From Gnetum montanum (Eukaryota > Streptophyta > Gnetopsida > Gnetales > Gnetaceae): a stretch of DNA of 64,000 nucleotides. The translations under genes and the position numbers were made by a program. Below, in pieces: positions 44,774 to 56,982 of the stretch; the first letter of the stretch is position 1; the number at the start of each line of letters is the position of its first letter. A model generated the notes under the pieces. The model saw only the letters and a list, made by a program, of their open reading frames with translations. It was not told the DNA's origin and did not search any database. The stretch spans positions 230,803 through 294,802 of the forward strand of contig MNCI01014982.1 in NCBI GenBank assembly GCA_015680685.1, read 5' to 3'.

Positions 44774-45634
44774 TGATGAGTGGCAAGGTACCCCTACACT
44801 CAACCATACGAATATGAGCGTAACACGCGTGATCCGGTCGAACTCCATAGACTAAGTGCCTACACGCCTCATGGAACACTTAAGGTTAATTATTCTTTGT
44901 TTTCCCAGACTTGTATTTTTCACGATGTATGGTTAAGTAAGTCTAAGGTATATGATTTTTATAGTCTTTTTATGTTTTATTTCCTATGCTATTGAGTTGA
45001 AGGGTAGAGAGACTAATTACTAACTTTAACTAATGAACTAAGTCTAAATTAACCTAGTGTCAGCATTCGTTCCCACTTATTGTACACACTCTGAACCGAT
45101 GCAACCGTGGCTACCAAACGCTAATCGTTGCTGGGATCACCACACGTAACACACGTGCTCGAAGCGGTCGTACTGAGGCACTTAACTAGGAGAGAAGGGT
45201 GAGAGAGAAAGTAGTAAATAACTAATAAATCATGCAAATAATAGATAATAAATAATAATAAATAAAATCCTAATTAGCCTATTCCATGCATTGCAAGGTT
45301 TATCCAAGAAGCTCGTATTTATTATCATACACAAACTTGTGTTTAGGTACAATGTTTGCTCAAATAAAGATCTGTTCACTTTAGGACTCCTATTGTGGGC
45401 ACATGGAAAATATTCTATCTCTGGAGTGATCAATCTACCAGAGTTTCCCTATTATTTAGCCTAGGATGATGAAACAAGGGAGAGCCACCTCTTATTTATA
45501 GATATGATAGTGCACCGTGATATTGCGTACACGATATTGTAGGGGATGATGCGATATCACGTACGTGATATCGCAAGGGATGCAATATCGTGACGGTCGT
45601 GATATCACAGCCCATGTGATATCGCATCCCATCA
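44774..45634 (-). repeat. 5' LTR of the gag-protease element
   Basis: It starts tgatgagtggcaaggt and ends gcatcccatca. It carries the TATA-like minus-strand word near 45489 and, upstream of it on that strand, a full GATATC palindrome cluster at 45515-45628. Confidence 0.9.
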
Positions 45635-45678
45635 ACTTCTATGCTTAATTTGTGTTGGATGTGGAAGGTGTTACATAG

Positions 45679-45690
45679 TGGTATTAGAGT
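45679..45690 (+). promoter_or_regulatory. Primer binding site, initiator tRNA-Met type
   Basis: The sequence tggtattagagt differs from TGGTATCAGAGC at two bases. It follows ggtgttaca, a plausible LTR end (45675), by three bases. Confidence 0.6.
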
Positions 45691-45899
45691 AGTTTACTCC
45701 AATTAATATAGAATGTTATGATACTTAACTTTGTGATTGTAGGTATCAATGATGTGAGGTTGCAAAGTCGTAGGTGACATAGGTCATTGTACTACTGAGA
45801 CTTAGTTATGTTTGGCTACAAAGGCTGAGATAATGATAGTTAGTTAGGCATAACTAGTGAGTGTAGGGGTTAGTGATGCTTAGATGAATCTAAATGGAT

Positions 45900-46370
45900 A
45901 GATGATGTAGTTTCTCTAGTAGTTTATGACACTTTCTCCTACAATCATTAGGAAGATTAGGAGTGATAGTGGTAGCTAAGTAGTAGGACAAGTTATTTAA
46001 GAGGTTAGTAGTGGTAGTTGCATAGATGGACTAGCTATAATAGAGATTGAAAATTATAGTGGTAGTGATGCTAGTGTTGGTAATAATAAGAATATCTCTA
46101 GACAACCTATTAGTAGAGAGATGGTTGAGTAGTTCCACAAGTGAGATTCTCCTACATTTTCTAGAATAGATGATTCCATTGTAAGGATAGAGTAGTTAGA
46201 GAAGCTAAGAAACATTTTTAACCTAATGGGATGTACCTTAGCACAATAGAATATATTAATAGTCTATCAATTAATAAACACTACTAGACATTGATTGAGG
46301 ATTGAGGAACAATTTAATAGGTGGATAGGACAAGAGGTTTCATAGATTAATTTCCTAGTTTTCTTATGTT
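45900..46370 (+). pseudogene. Ty3/gypsy (chromovirus-like) Gag start, broken
   Basis: The plus frame near 46120-46260 reads SPTFSRIDDSIVRIE, a stop, then LEKLRNIFNLMGCTLAQ. This mirrors the plant chromovirus Gag block P-P-x-F-x-G-x-x-D-P-x-x-A-x-x-W-L-x-x-x-E-x-x-F-x-x-x-x-C-x-x-x-Q. A further QFNRWIGQEVS follows near 46305. Stops are frequent and the similarity ends near 46370. No pol follows. Confidence 0.55.
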
Positions 46371-48950
46371 GTACCCAATTTGGCCTTTTTCTTTTTACAT
46401 AAGTTAGAGTTTTAAGTTTAGTCCATGGCTTCTTAGCTCAAAGTCATCTTTACCAATTTCAAATTTGACATTCTACATCACTAGAAGCATTGTTTTTAGT
46501 TCTTCTTTAGCATTCATTAAAAATGATGTCTCATGTCACCTATTGCATCATTTTTTGGGATGCTCTTAGTCTTTAGTTTTAACATCCAGCATTGTCTCCT
46601 ACAACTTCTTTAGTACTCTTCTCAATGTACAATGTTATATTGCTCTTTGACGTTTAGTGTTGGTCTTGCTTTTAACATCTAACATCATTTTCTACATTAG
46701 TTATCTACATATTATTTCTCTTATCTAGACATCTTCTAAGAGATTTTATGGATTCCAAGGCATTGTTTCTTCATAATCTATGAGGTATTTATGAATTCTT
46801 AATAAGAGGATACCCCTAAGTGGAAAAGAGTTAATTATTTTTTAGCTTTTAGCACTTGGAACATTTGGAATTTAGAGAACTCTCCAAAAATAGCTTTTCT
46901 ATAAAGTAATCATTCTTCTAACAATGATTAGAAAACTCTCTATGACACTCAATTACTTAGAGTTCCTTCTAATTTTGTTTTCTCCCAATTGATACCTTTA
47001 TATCCCCTTTATGTTTTTTTCTTAACACATAGAGAATACCTTGTATTCAAAGCAATACATAGATTTGATTTCCTTTTCATTTTTATCACTTTTATTAGCT
47101 TCTTATTTACAATAGTTCTATCAAATCTACATCAAGGACATGCATCAGAGAGAAAATGGGGTAACATAGCTCCTCATTAGTCATTCCTACTTCCTAATCC
47201 ATTTCACAAGATTTCTACCATAGATTTCTAGGTTTCTTTCTTGGATTTTGTATTTCATGTGTTTTAAATTTTTATTTTTTCAATCTTTGATATTTTATTG
47301 AATCTATTTACAAGTTTTTTTTTTCATTCAAGGATTTAATTTTAGTAGATTTTCACTTGATCTAATTTTCTTTCTCAGTCTTTCTATTAGCCACACACAC
47401 TTTGTTTTATTTCAATCGCACTGTACATATGTTTTTCATTTATTTTCTTTTTAGTAGCTATTCCACATATACTTCCATTTCTCTTTATACTCACTAGTAT
47501 TTGGAAAAAACACTATCTTAGATTATCAATTTTTTTCAACAAAGTGTAACCCCTCTTTCAATTTGGAAAATTCAATTCTTTAGATCATTTGGTGATTGTA
47601 TACTTTTTTAGGTTCTTTTTGAATTAGGTTGTGTTGAATCTTGAATTATGACAATTCTTACCAAAACATATTTTTTCCATTAGAAGAATGACCTTTCAAA
47701 AGTTAACATTATCTCTAAGATTTGCTCTTTGCTACATTTTTTTTCTTGAGTTGAAATAACATGATACATAAAAATATTAACATCGCATCAGTTCTCCTAT
47801 GACTTTTATGTTGGTTTTAAATCGATAATCATTACCTTTTATTTCAAGTGTAAACCTATTTATAGGGAAAATTAAAACTTTGATAATGGCTTTATGAAGT
47901 TACAATTACTCCAACACATTTATAGCTCATGTTTTTCTAAACTTCAAAAGCTTAATGACCTAAGGAGAAATTAAAGGATTTTCAAAAGGGTTAAGCTTAA
48001 GGAACTACAAGATAGCCTATGCCAAATGGGATTAGGCTACCTACTCATATTTGATATCTTTAGACTCATTATAGAATATGAGTAAGCTAATGACCTACCT
48101 TCTTTCCTTACTAATCCAAATCATCTCATTAAACTAGGTCATGAAGAAGCTAAGAAAATTGCAAATTTTACCATGGAGTAGGAAAAGATGTAGGAAAAGA
48201 AACACTTACAGATTGAAGAGGCTAGAATGAAGATAATCTTTGATTAACCTCTTGGCCCTCACATTTCTATTAGATGGATGAAGCATAGCCTCTAAATTAG
48301 ATATTCATTTGATGGATGAAGATGAAGAATAGCCAAATGGAGAGCTTGGTAAAGGTAACTCTCTATCACATCATATCCATAACATCAACATAATAGCTAC
48401 TTAGAGTTTTTAACTTGGATCTATTCCTTTTATTACATGACTACTTAGTCTTCTTGTGAGTTTTGATCCATCACTCTATCATCTATTTCCTTCTAACAAT
48501 GTTAGTAATCTCCATTCTATCTTCTAGTATTTTCTTCTACCTTTTGGATCTACATACTTTATTCCTTATCATTAATCTATCATATCTTCTTTTCAATCCA
48601 TTCTACTTTCTATTTCTGCTATACCAACAATTTTTAACATTCCTCAATCTACTAATGTATCATTTTACTCTATACTCATCTAATTTTATTTCATTAGTAA
48701 TACATGCTTCTACTACATTTGGATCCATTTCATACATGCATCTCCCTTTGATATCATCTCCCAGTCCCTCACTTTCCTAGAATAGATCTATAGCTATTGG
48801 AATTATTTAATGATGTTATGCTTCATCTTCAAAGGACTTAAGACAAGGTATTTAAGGTGTTAGTTATGTAAGAAAATTTACCAATTTCCTTAGATCAAGT
48901 CCTAAGCGATCCTATAAGCTTTGCTATTCCCTTACTAGCTTGAAACACCA
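46371..48950. other. Unassigned AT-rich DNA
   Basis: I find no domain, LTR border or RNA gene. The 105-codon hydrophobic frame at 48463-48780 is most likely chance, because T-rich DNA gives Phe/Leu/Ile runs. The region may be decayed pol of the preceding element. Confidence 0.35.
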
Positions 48951-50300
48951 CTAAATCTAGACTATGACATCTTGGCTGCAAATTTTGGAAAAGTATGGGA
49001 ACTACACTCAAGCCCTCTATGGAGTGTAGAGAGTGTAGTCTCCCAAAGCGTAGTTAGTTGGAGGGAAAAATCTTGAAATTTTGCCTAAGTGTTGAGACTA
49101 CGCTCTTCCCCAAGCACACCATTTTAGAACATAGATAGCATAGTCGTGGATAATGTAGTCGTGGATAATGTAGGCAATAGAAGGCTAGTTTTGTAAGTTT
49201 TTCCCAAGTCCCAAGACTACACTCACCCCCAACTGGGAGTGTAATCACTTTTCAGAGGAGCATAGTTAGTAAGGACAATCTCCAATGGCCTCCACAACGT
49301 AGCAACGATGCTTAGCTTAACTCTAGAATGCAGTCAACTCACCTTTGGCAAACATAGCTAGTAAAATACTTATTGTTTGTATCTCCTTTTTTTCCAAAAT
49401 TATAACTACACTTGACGCCATGGGAGAGTGTGAAGAGCATAGTCCTATAGAGTGTAGTCTCTAAGTTTTTTTTAGGTACCTTGTGGTCCTCTCAACACAC
49501 ACACATGTAGTTGGTAGTGTAGTTAGAGTCGTGCAAAGTATGGTAGAGCATAGTAAAGGAAAATACCATTGACACCATTAGCCCCATTAGCACACCACAT
49601 GAATAGGAACTATGCTGAACATAGTCCCAACCATCCCATCCACCACGTGGTAGCCATCCTACATTCCTTGCTAATCCTAATCCTAAACTTATAAATACCT
49701 ATGTCTTCGATGTAGTAAGGGTTGGACTGGATATGCAAATCAAGGGCATGTTGGAAAACTAGTGAAGAGGGGAAGTTGTAGACCATGTAGACCCCCCTGT
49801 AGTCTTATAGAACACTGCATTTAATAGTAAAGTACGACAGCCTACCCAGTAGATATAGGTGTCTTGGCTGAAAACTAGTCTTTGTGGCCAGATAGCCTAG
49901 GGACTATGAAAAAATTTTCAACCTGAACTTGCTATACACCACATACCTTGTAATTCTCTTTTAGTGTTAACTATGCTCAACCCCATTTGGGGTGGTGCTC
50001 TGCTTTATTTTCTTTCCTACTTTGCATTCTATGTGCTTTATTTGCATTTTCCACAAGTTTACATGCTTGAAACTACACTTAGGCAATGGTCCTCATGCGT
50101 TAACACCATCCACCTCATTGAAACCCTTGACTACAGTTGTTCCCTTTGACACTTGTAACTATGCTCTATCCCACTGACATTGCAAACATCGTAAACACTG
50201 AAAACATTGCCTAGACCTTTAGCACCATCTTGCATTAGCATCATAGCTAACCATGCTACATCCTCATTGCATCCAGTAAGTCCTTGTTTGATCAAGAATA
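48950..50300 (+). repeat. LTR-like unit 1 of a Tat/Ogre-like element
   Basis: It aligns in order with 52590-54235: 'gagtgtagtct'-type words, then ccatgtgg/cacatg text, a TATA-like cttataaatacc at 49689-49700 and ctatgctcaaccccatttgg near 49972. It contains a 17-18-bp tandem duplication of tagtcgtggataatg at 49142-49175. Exact borders and a primer site were not identified. Confidence 0.5.
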
Positions 50301-51500
50301 CTTTTTAGGATGCCCCATCTCTACTTCTAGTAGGTCCTTGCACAGATTTGGTGTTAGGCTGTGTGCTCATGAACCTTGGTGTTCTAGCTACTGATCTTTT
50401 AAATCATTATTGTTTTTGGCACTAGAAGGAGGGCATATTCACTTTTTCAAATTCCATTGTGGTTGTTTCAGGTGTCCTTTGCATCATAGTTTCTGGCTTT
50501 AGGCCAACGTAGACTATAACACCCCTATGAACCTGCTACGTGCACAACAGTAGCTGGATCTTAGGCCAATGCAAGCATTGTCTATTAACCTATTGGTGTA
50601 GATTGGACCCTATAATTGATCCCCTTTGGACCTCCTATAGCAACCCAAATCACACTCATTTCCACTATCTGCTAAATTACCATCATTTCAGCTAGAGCAT
50701 AGTCATCTCCATCATAGCCAACATAGCTCACTCTCAGCATGGAGAGCATAGTTAGTGGTGTTAGCTAGGATAGGGTTAGTTTCAGCATAATCCATAGTAT
50801 TTCACAACTAGAAACCCCTACAGTCCCCCTTACAACTTGATTTGCATCCATGAACCCAGACCAAACTTCGGTATTAGTGTCAAATGCACTCCACATCTTG
50901 CCCATCCAATAGGAGATCAGGATTGACACCCCTGGGAGTCTTGTAATGGCAGGACAAAGATAATCCCTTAGATTATGTGGCCAAGACCCAAAAAATGTTG
51001 TGCTAAGAAATGAGTAGTGCAACTTCATATGTATGAGGATTCAAGTAGGGTTATCTATAGATTGCCTTGACATGAAGGCAAAGTGAAACTACGAGTTGAT
51101 CCATTAGGATGGATGAGAGTATATCCCCTCCTCATTTAATATCATCCTACTCATGAAACCCTATCATCAGCTATTAGCCCAGCTCATCTGAGTAGGTGAG
51201 CATGACATAGGAATAGACTACGTGGAGCCCCTATAGGAGGAAGATAATGAGTTTGAAGCTCACTTCAAGCATGAGGGCTCTCTCCACACCATATTCCAAT
51301 GAGTGATCCCTAGTTTGGCTCCTCCTTGGTCTCATTTACCCATTCTCCTCAAGATTATCATAGCACTAGCATCACCTTCCCACTTTGCTAGGCCTAGGTC
51401 AACGCCCCTTGAATTATCCTTCATGGCATCATGGCAACCCATTCAGTCATCTCTGCTCATCGCAACTCCACCAACTTAACCATACATCTATGCAAGGCCC
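50301..51500 (+). other. Leader between LTR-like unit 1 and gag
   Basis: No clear ORF. It is probably untranslated leader and the decayed start of the polyprotein; Tat and Ogre elements often have long leaders here. Confidence 0.35.
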
Positions 51501-51515
51501 ATCTCTAGGCCCCAA

Positions 51516-52460
51516 GTGACTCAAGCATCCTATGTCCTACCTATTTCATTAGCACCCTTAGCACCTACCCAACCCACATTTGTGTTGCTCCCCCCAATCA
51601 CCATTTCCATAGCATGGCCAATGCATCAAGTGCATCATGTGGTTCCCCAACCTACAACTAAGCCATGGGCAACGAAACCAACTGGAGAGTTTCAAAGCCT
51701 AGATCAAGCATTCCAAATGATCCAAAGCTTGATAGAAGAGGTGAGACAACTCAATTTGCCTCCTCTGAAAATGTCAAAGTGGTGGACTTCTACCAGGATG
51801 ACTTATAAGTCCTATGGTCCTATCTCTAACTCTTCTAACTGAAGTCTCACTACCTTAATTCACCAAATACAATGGTGAGGAAGACCCCAATGTGCATCTA
51901 GTCATGTTTAGGTTAGAGTACTTACTATTTCAAGCATGGCCACATGCCATCTTGCTCGTGTTCGCCATGTCACTAATTGGCAAAGCATTAGATTGGTGCC
52001 ATGCACTACCCAGAGGCTCTATCCCCTCTTTGGAGGAGCTCTTGAGCCAATTTGTAACATGATTCAAATACAATTTGAAGCTAGGGGAAACCTTAGACTA
52101 GCTAATGCAAGTCAAGTAGGGTCACCTAGAGCCCGTGTAGAAGTTCATTCAATGTTGGAGTGCCTCGCTAAATGAAATACAAGATCCAATAGATGAAGCA
52201 CATCTCCTAGCCATTTTCAAAGGTGTAATCAACAACTTTATAAAGTCAAAACTATATTACCTTGGCCTATGATCCCTAAGCTAATCCTTCACTCAAACCA
52301 AAAGCATAGAACATGTGGCAGAAGCTAGCAAAGATCTAGTCTACGTGGCCTACAAGAGCCAGCATGCAAGGAGAGACAAAGACAAGGGAAAGAAAAATGC
52401 AATGGTGGAAACTATAGCTAAATAAGCCCAAGAAATTAACTAGGGGAAAAAGGCTAAGTA
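51516..52460 (+). pseudogene. Tat/Ogre-like Gag, copy 1, broken
   Basis: A Pro-rich N-terminal part (51516-51842) ends in FQSLDQAFQMIQSLIEEVRQ. In another frame it continues FTKYNGEEDPNVHLVMF (about 51857-51910), MSLIGKALDWCHALPRG, SLEELLSQFVT and FKYNLKLGETLD. Then come FIQCWSASLNEIQDP, LLAIFKGVINNFIKS and a basic tail. This is the retrotransposon Gag family order, with the FxKYxGxxDPxxHL start. Stops and frameshifts are present. It is followed directly by LTR-like sequence instead of protease. Confidence 0.75.
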
Positions 52461-52589
52461 GCTCAATGCCCTAGATAACAACAAAGTTACCAACTCTAGC
52501 ACTAAGGCAATCAACTAGCCTACATCTTCGATGGCCACAATGCAAGTTCTTCATGAAACACTACCAATTTTGGGCTTTTTCACTTCAAC

Positions 52590-54235
52590 AAAAAATTTTT
52601 CTAAGTGTCAAAACTTGGAAAATTTTTCTAAGTGTTGGTGCTACGCTCTCCAGTGTAGCCAATGTAGCATGCATTAGGGTCTGTTTTGCAAACTTTTCTA
52701 AGTGTTAGCAACAATTGCATGAAAATTTTTCTAAGTGTTTTGCTATGCTTTGAATCTGCCTACTACACTCCCTAGTGTAGCTAGTGTAGCATACACTTCC
52801 ATGGCCATTTTGCCCAAGTGCTAGGCCATAAGTTGTCAAGGTTGCTTAGGATGAATAAAAAAATTTGGCAAATTTTTATCTCCTAGGTTTTCATGCTTGC
52901 TATGCTCCCCAGTGTAGCCAATGTAGCACATCTTCTAGTGAATAATATGTCCAGTGCCAAACCAGAAGTTGTCAGGGTTTCTTGGGATGAAAAAAATAGT
53001 TTGGAAAATTTTCTCTCTCTTAGGTTGCTACGCTTTATTATGCTTCCCAATGTAGCAAGCATAGCACAGGTTCCAGTGCCAAGGTTTTGCCTAAATATTG
53101 GACAAGAATCTGTTAAGATAGCTCAACATGAAAGACACATTTGGCATATTTTCTAACTCTTGAGGCTACCTCTCTTGCTATGTCCCAAAGTGTAGCTAGC
53201 ATACCATGAAGAAAGACTATAGATTTTGTCAAAATTTGGCTAAGTGTCCTTGCTACGGTTTACCATGCTTCCTAGCATAGCCAGTGTAACCAATGTAAAA
53301 CATAAAAATTTTGCAAATTTTCACTAAGTGTTGTGTTATGCTCTAAAGCGTAGCTAGCTTGACACTAGAGAAAATCCTTCGACAACCTTCGAAAGCCTCT
53401 AGAATTCAGCATCAGCCTTCATCTCAACCCCAACATTTCTTTGGCAACAAAGATCAAGAATTTTCATCTCTTTTGCACAACCATTGGTCAGCAAAGTTTT
53501 TCCTACACTTGACCCTACTTGAAAGAGGGAAAGATGTAGTCCTAGAGTGTAGCCTCCAAGTTGCACTATTGTGCATTATTTGCAAGTACATTATGGTCAT
53601 TCAAACTCTGGCACATGTAGTCTAGGAAATGTAGTCATAGCTCAATAGTCTTTGGGAACCTGTTGTAGTTCTTTAGAGCATAACACTTTGCTACTCTCAT
53701 GTTCTTTAGAGCATAACACTTTGCTACTTAGCATGTTAGCATAACCCATCAAACCCTCATTGCCACATGTCACCCGATCTACATTTTGTGTAAACCCTCA
53801 TTCCACATGGTGTCTAATCAGCATTTCATGCTAAACCTAGCCCTATAATACCCTTGTGTTTAGCATTCTAGGGGTTGGAAAATCAAAAGAGCATTGGGCA
53901 TTTTAACTTTCTGAGCATCCTTGGCATTCTTGCACCTAAGCACCTAAGCTTTGCACCTTGGTGCCTTCCAAAATGCAATCAATCATTGCACCCACAGAAC
54001 ACAAAAATAGCCAACATAGCAGGTTTAGTTCCCATAGCAACCATTAGCTCCATATCTCAAGCATTCTAGAGATTGTGATTGCACTACTACACTACCATTG
54101 TGCCTACTTGTATACCGTATAGCATTCTCACCTCTTTTCTATCAATAGTTATGCTTCCTATTTGGGGCAGTGCATTTTTTTCTCTCAAATTTTGTTCCAT
54201 TTTTTTAAGCATTTATCTTTGATATTAAGTATGGC
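52590..54235 (+). repeat. LTR-like unit 2 of a Tat/Ogre-like element
   Basis: It corresponds in order to 48950-50300. Its left half carries repeated hairpin words of the type gctacgctctccagtgtagc (52640, 52763, 52899 and later), each followed by ttttctaagtgtt-type text. A 28-base word (gttctttagagcataacact…) is tandemly duplicated at 53668 and 53701. A TATA-like cctataatac lies near 53841. Confidence 0.5.
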
Positions 54236-54239
54236 TCTT

Positions 54240-55380
54240 GCATTTTCTGCTATTTGATACATATTTGCATGCTTGCATCTTCACCATGTCCATAACCGAA
54301 AAGGCTCTTAATTGGTACCATGTGCTCCGTAGAGCTTCCATATCAACTTTGGAGGAGCTACTCAACCAATTTGTAACTTGCTTCAAGTACAAGTTGAAGC
54401 CTGAGGACAGCCTAGACTAATTAATGAATATTAAGCAAGGGGCATTAGAGCCAATACAAAAATTCATACAATTTTGAAGTGCTTCCCTTAATGAAATCCA
54501 TGAGCCAATAGCAAAAACTCACCTTCTAGCTATTTTCAAAGGCATAGTAAATGACTTTATCAAGTCAAAACTATACTATTTAGCCCTGCCCTCCTTGAGA
54601 TAAGCCTTTACTCAAACAAAGAGCATACAGGATGCAAAAAAGGCTAGTAAGAGCTCAGCCTATGTGGCCTATAAATATGCACACATAAAAAAGGATAAGA
54701 AAAAGGGAAAGGCAACAACAACTATTGTAGCTATGGCTGATGAAGCCAAACCCAACAACACTAAGCTAATAGCCAAGGCACCTAAAGCTTTAGCCAAAAA
54801 TAGAAAAGCATCAAGTTCTAGCATGGTGGGAACCACCCAGTCCACATCATTAGTAGTCATGGGGCAAGCTCCCCAAAGACCAAACTTTGAGTGCAAGGAT
54901 CGCTCAAAGTATACCCCATTGCCTATCAAGCTATTTAAGCTCTTAGACTAGTTACTTAGTATTGGGCACATCCAACACAAAAAAATGTTTGAGGACACAT
55001 GAAAGTGCCATGAGAGGTACTATGAGGTCCTCAAAAACCCCTCCACAGCTATGCCAAATGAGCCACTAGTCCCTAAAAACTTTAGATTGGACTGATTCTA
55101 TAACTATCACCAATTGCATGGCCATGATACAGACTACTTCTTGACATTAAAAGATGACATTCAACACATGATTGATTAAAGAAAATTGGTCCTTGAGGAA
55201 AGAAATCCTATACGACTAGAAAACCAATCAATGAAAGTCTACAAGGACCCCCTCAATGCTAATGGAGCAGGTTACATCATCAATGCTATTAGTGTTGATG
55301 ACAACAAAAAATTGGCACATGAATCATTTGTGGTTTGTGTGCCCTTTGGTGATGCTGGGGTCTCAAGATCAACTAGATGA
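54240..55380 (+). pseudogene. Tat/Ogre-like Gag, copy 2, N-terminally truncated
   Basis: It starts inside the domain at MSITEKALNWYHVLRRASIS (54286), matching MSLIGKALDWCH of copy 1. It then has LEELLNQFVTCFKYKLKPED, LLAIFKGIVNDFIKSKLYYL and a Lys/Ala/Ser-rich linker. Next is a block with CKDRSKYTPLP and LVPKNFRLD, then YNYHQLHGHDTDYFLTLKDD, the region where Ogre/Tat Gag carries its C-terminal binding segment. It is better preserved than copy 1 but has several stops. It is followed by protease, so this copy belongs to the downstream element. Confidence 0.78.
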
Positions 55381-56740
55381 CAACCCTCTTTTGTCATCAA
55401 AGCATCACCTTGGGCACCAACAACACCCTTTGTGATTAGGGGCCCATAGCATGTTATGGCGATGGCAACCTACACACCCTTTGTCATTAGGATGCCAAGA
55501 TGTGTAGAGCCCCACCTGCCTAGGGTCTAGTAGTGGGAACTACATCACATCCTAACCACTAAAATTCATATTCTAAGAGACCTAATGAGCATCTTGTTAA
55601 CAAAATGATTAGGAAACATATGGAATTAGGTCCTCCTATGCCAGTCCACTTGTTAGCCATCCTGATAACCTCATCATCTTAGAGTACCAACACAAGAAAA
55701 AATAACTGACAAACAAGTGCTAAGGCTAGAAATCTTGTTGCACAAGCAAAGGCTAAGTCTCCTCCCCAAGAGATTTGTCTCTTGGATTACATGGAGGAGA
55801 TAAAGGCCACTAGAACAACAGATAGTAGAAAAGATTTCTTGGATGCACTGGCATAGGCTAAATAGGTTTTCAAACAAAAGAACATAACCTTGAGGCTATA
55901 TGATCTAATAATGACCTCCTCTGCTCATCGTGAGGCATTAGTATCTATTCTTGTTATGGAAGATATTCCAATGGACAAAAATCCCATCCACACTATAATG
56001 CTTCTCCCAACAACCAAGAAGTCAAGGTCAACACGCATGATGTTTCATGATGAGGTGGTCAAGGTTGAACTTGAAAAGGATTAGGTGACTAGAGTGCCAA
56101 TGTTTATAACAATTCATGTAGGCCAATATAAAATTTGTAGGGTGCATGTTAATGACGAGTAGTGACCAATGTCACTCCATTCCCCATCATTGTAAACCTT
56201 GGCCTGGTTGATCAGATCAAGTTGACAAAGACAATGTGCTTGAAATCCTTCAATGGAACACATGTTGTTGTAAAGGGAATAGTCATGATAGCTTTTGTGG
56301 TAGGGAAGTAATTCCTCAGTATTGCTGAGCTCAATGTGGTTGAAGAAATGCTTGGATTCAAATTGATCCTAGGGAGGTCTTAGCTAGCCTAGTTACGGGA
56401 CATTTCTTCATCTATTCATCAAGAGATCCACTTGCCCTATGAAGGTGGAGAGGTGGTGACCTATGGTGATAATGTAGCTTCCTTGACCATCAATAACATG
56501 GACATAGAACAAGGGTTAGAAGTAGAGTTCTTTGAAGACACACCACTTATTTAGGTTGAAAGAAAATGTTGTCTGGCTGATCCACCTAAACAACTAAACA
56601 AAAAGAGCAACCTCCCTGAGGAAGCTCTCTAGGCAAAATTGCCCTTTTTTGCAATCTATCAAGTTCTAGGAAAATATTGTCTTGTGCCTCCCAAGCCTTA
56701 TGCGTTCCCTAACCTGCATTACGTTATAAAAAACTTACAT
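55381..56740 (+). pseudogene. Tat/Ogre-like protease region, broken
   Basis: Near 56040-56160 the frame gives FHDEVVKVELEKD, then VTRVPMFITIHVGQYKICRV and VHVNDE, where the family has the D-x-G-S active site; two stops stand there instead. Near 56345-56460 it gives LGFKLILGRS and ISSSIHQEIHLPYEGG, matching the end of the domain (Y-N-x-ILGRPWLH…STLHQ). A short acidic segment follows to about 56740 and the frame then ends. RT is not adjacent. Confidence 0.65.
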
Positions 56741-56830
56741 GACTAAGGCATCCCATTAGTTCGTCTGCATGTTTTGCTTATCTTTTGTTCTTTGCTTGTA
56801 TAGTTATGTTTGCATTGTTATTTACATCTT

Positions 56831-56957
56831 GAATTAATTATTTCATTCCTTTAGTTTATGCAATTTTGTTTAACCTTTTCGCTTTAAAAAAAAGGAATTA
56901 GTTATTTCATTTCTTTAGTTTATGAGGTTTTGTTTAGCCTTTTCATTTTTTTTAAAA
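56831..56957 (+). repeat. 64-bp tandem duplication
   Basis: The stretch gaattaattatttcattcct starting at 56831 recurs at 56895 with a few changes, through ttagtttatg…ttttgttta…cttttc. It lies between the protease end and the 74-bp array. Confidence 0.75.
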
Positions 56958-56982
56958 AATAAAAATAAATAAAAAAAAAAGA

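Larger units (their letters stand above)
39011..45634 (-). mobile_element. Athila-family element with gag and protease only
   Basis: LTRs at 39011-about 39790 and 44774-45634 share TGATGAGTGG and CATCA-type ends. A tRNA-Asp primer site (44755-44772) sets minus orientation. The flanks ACTTT (39006-39010) and ACTTC (45635-45639) are a 5-bp target duplication with one mismatch. From the 5' side there are gag and protease remnants. The protease frame then runs into non-coding, A-rich DNA and straight to the 3' LTR, with no RT, RNase H or integrase. The gag, protease and LTR termini match the element at 17915-34426, so it could have been mobilised in trans by such a partner. Confidence 0.88.

Noticed and set aside
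48463-48780. 105-codon hydrophobic plus-strand ORF
   Set aside because: T-rich DNA yields Phe/Leu/Ile-rich frames by chance. There is no family match or supporting context.
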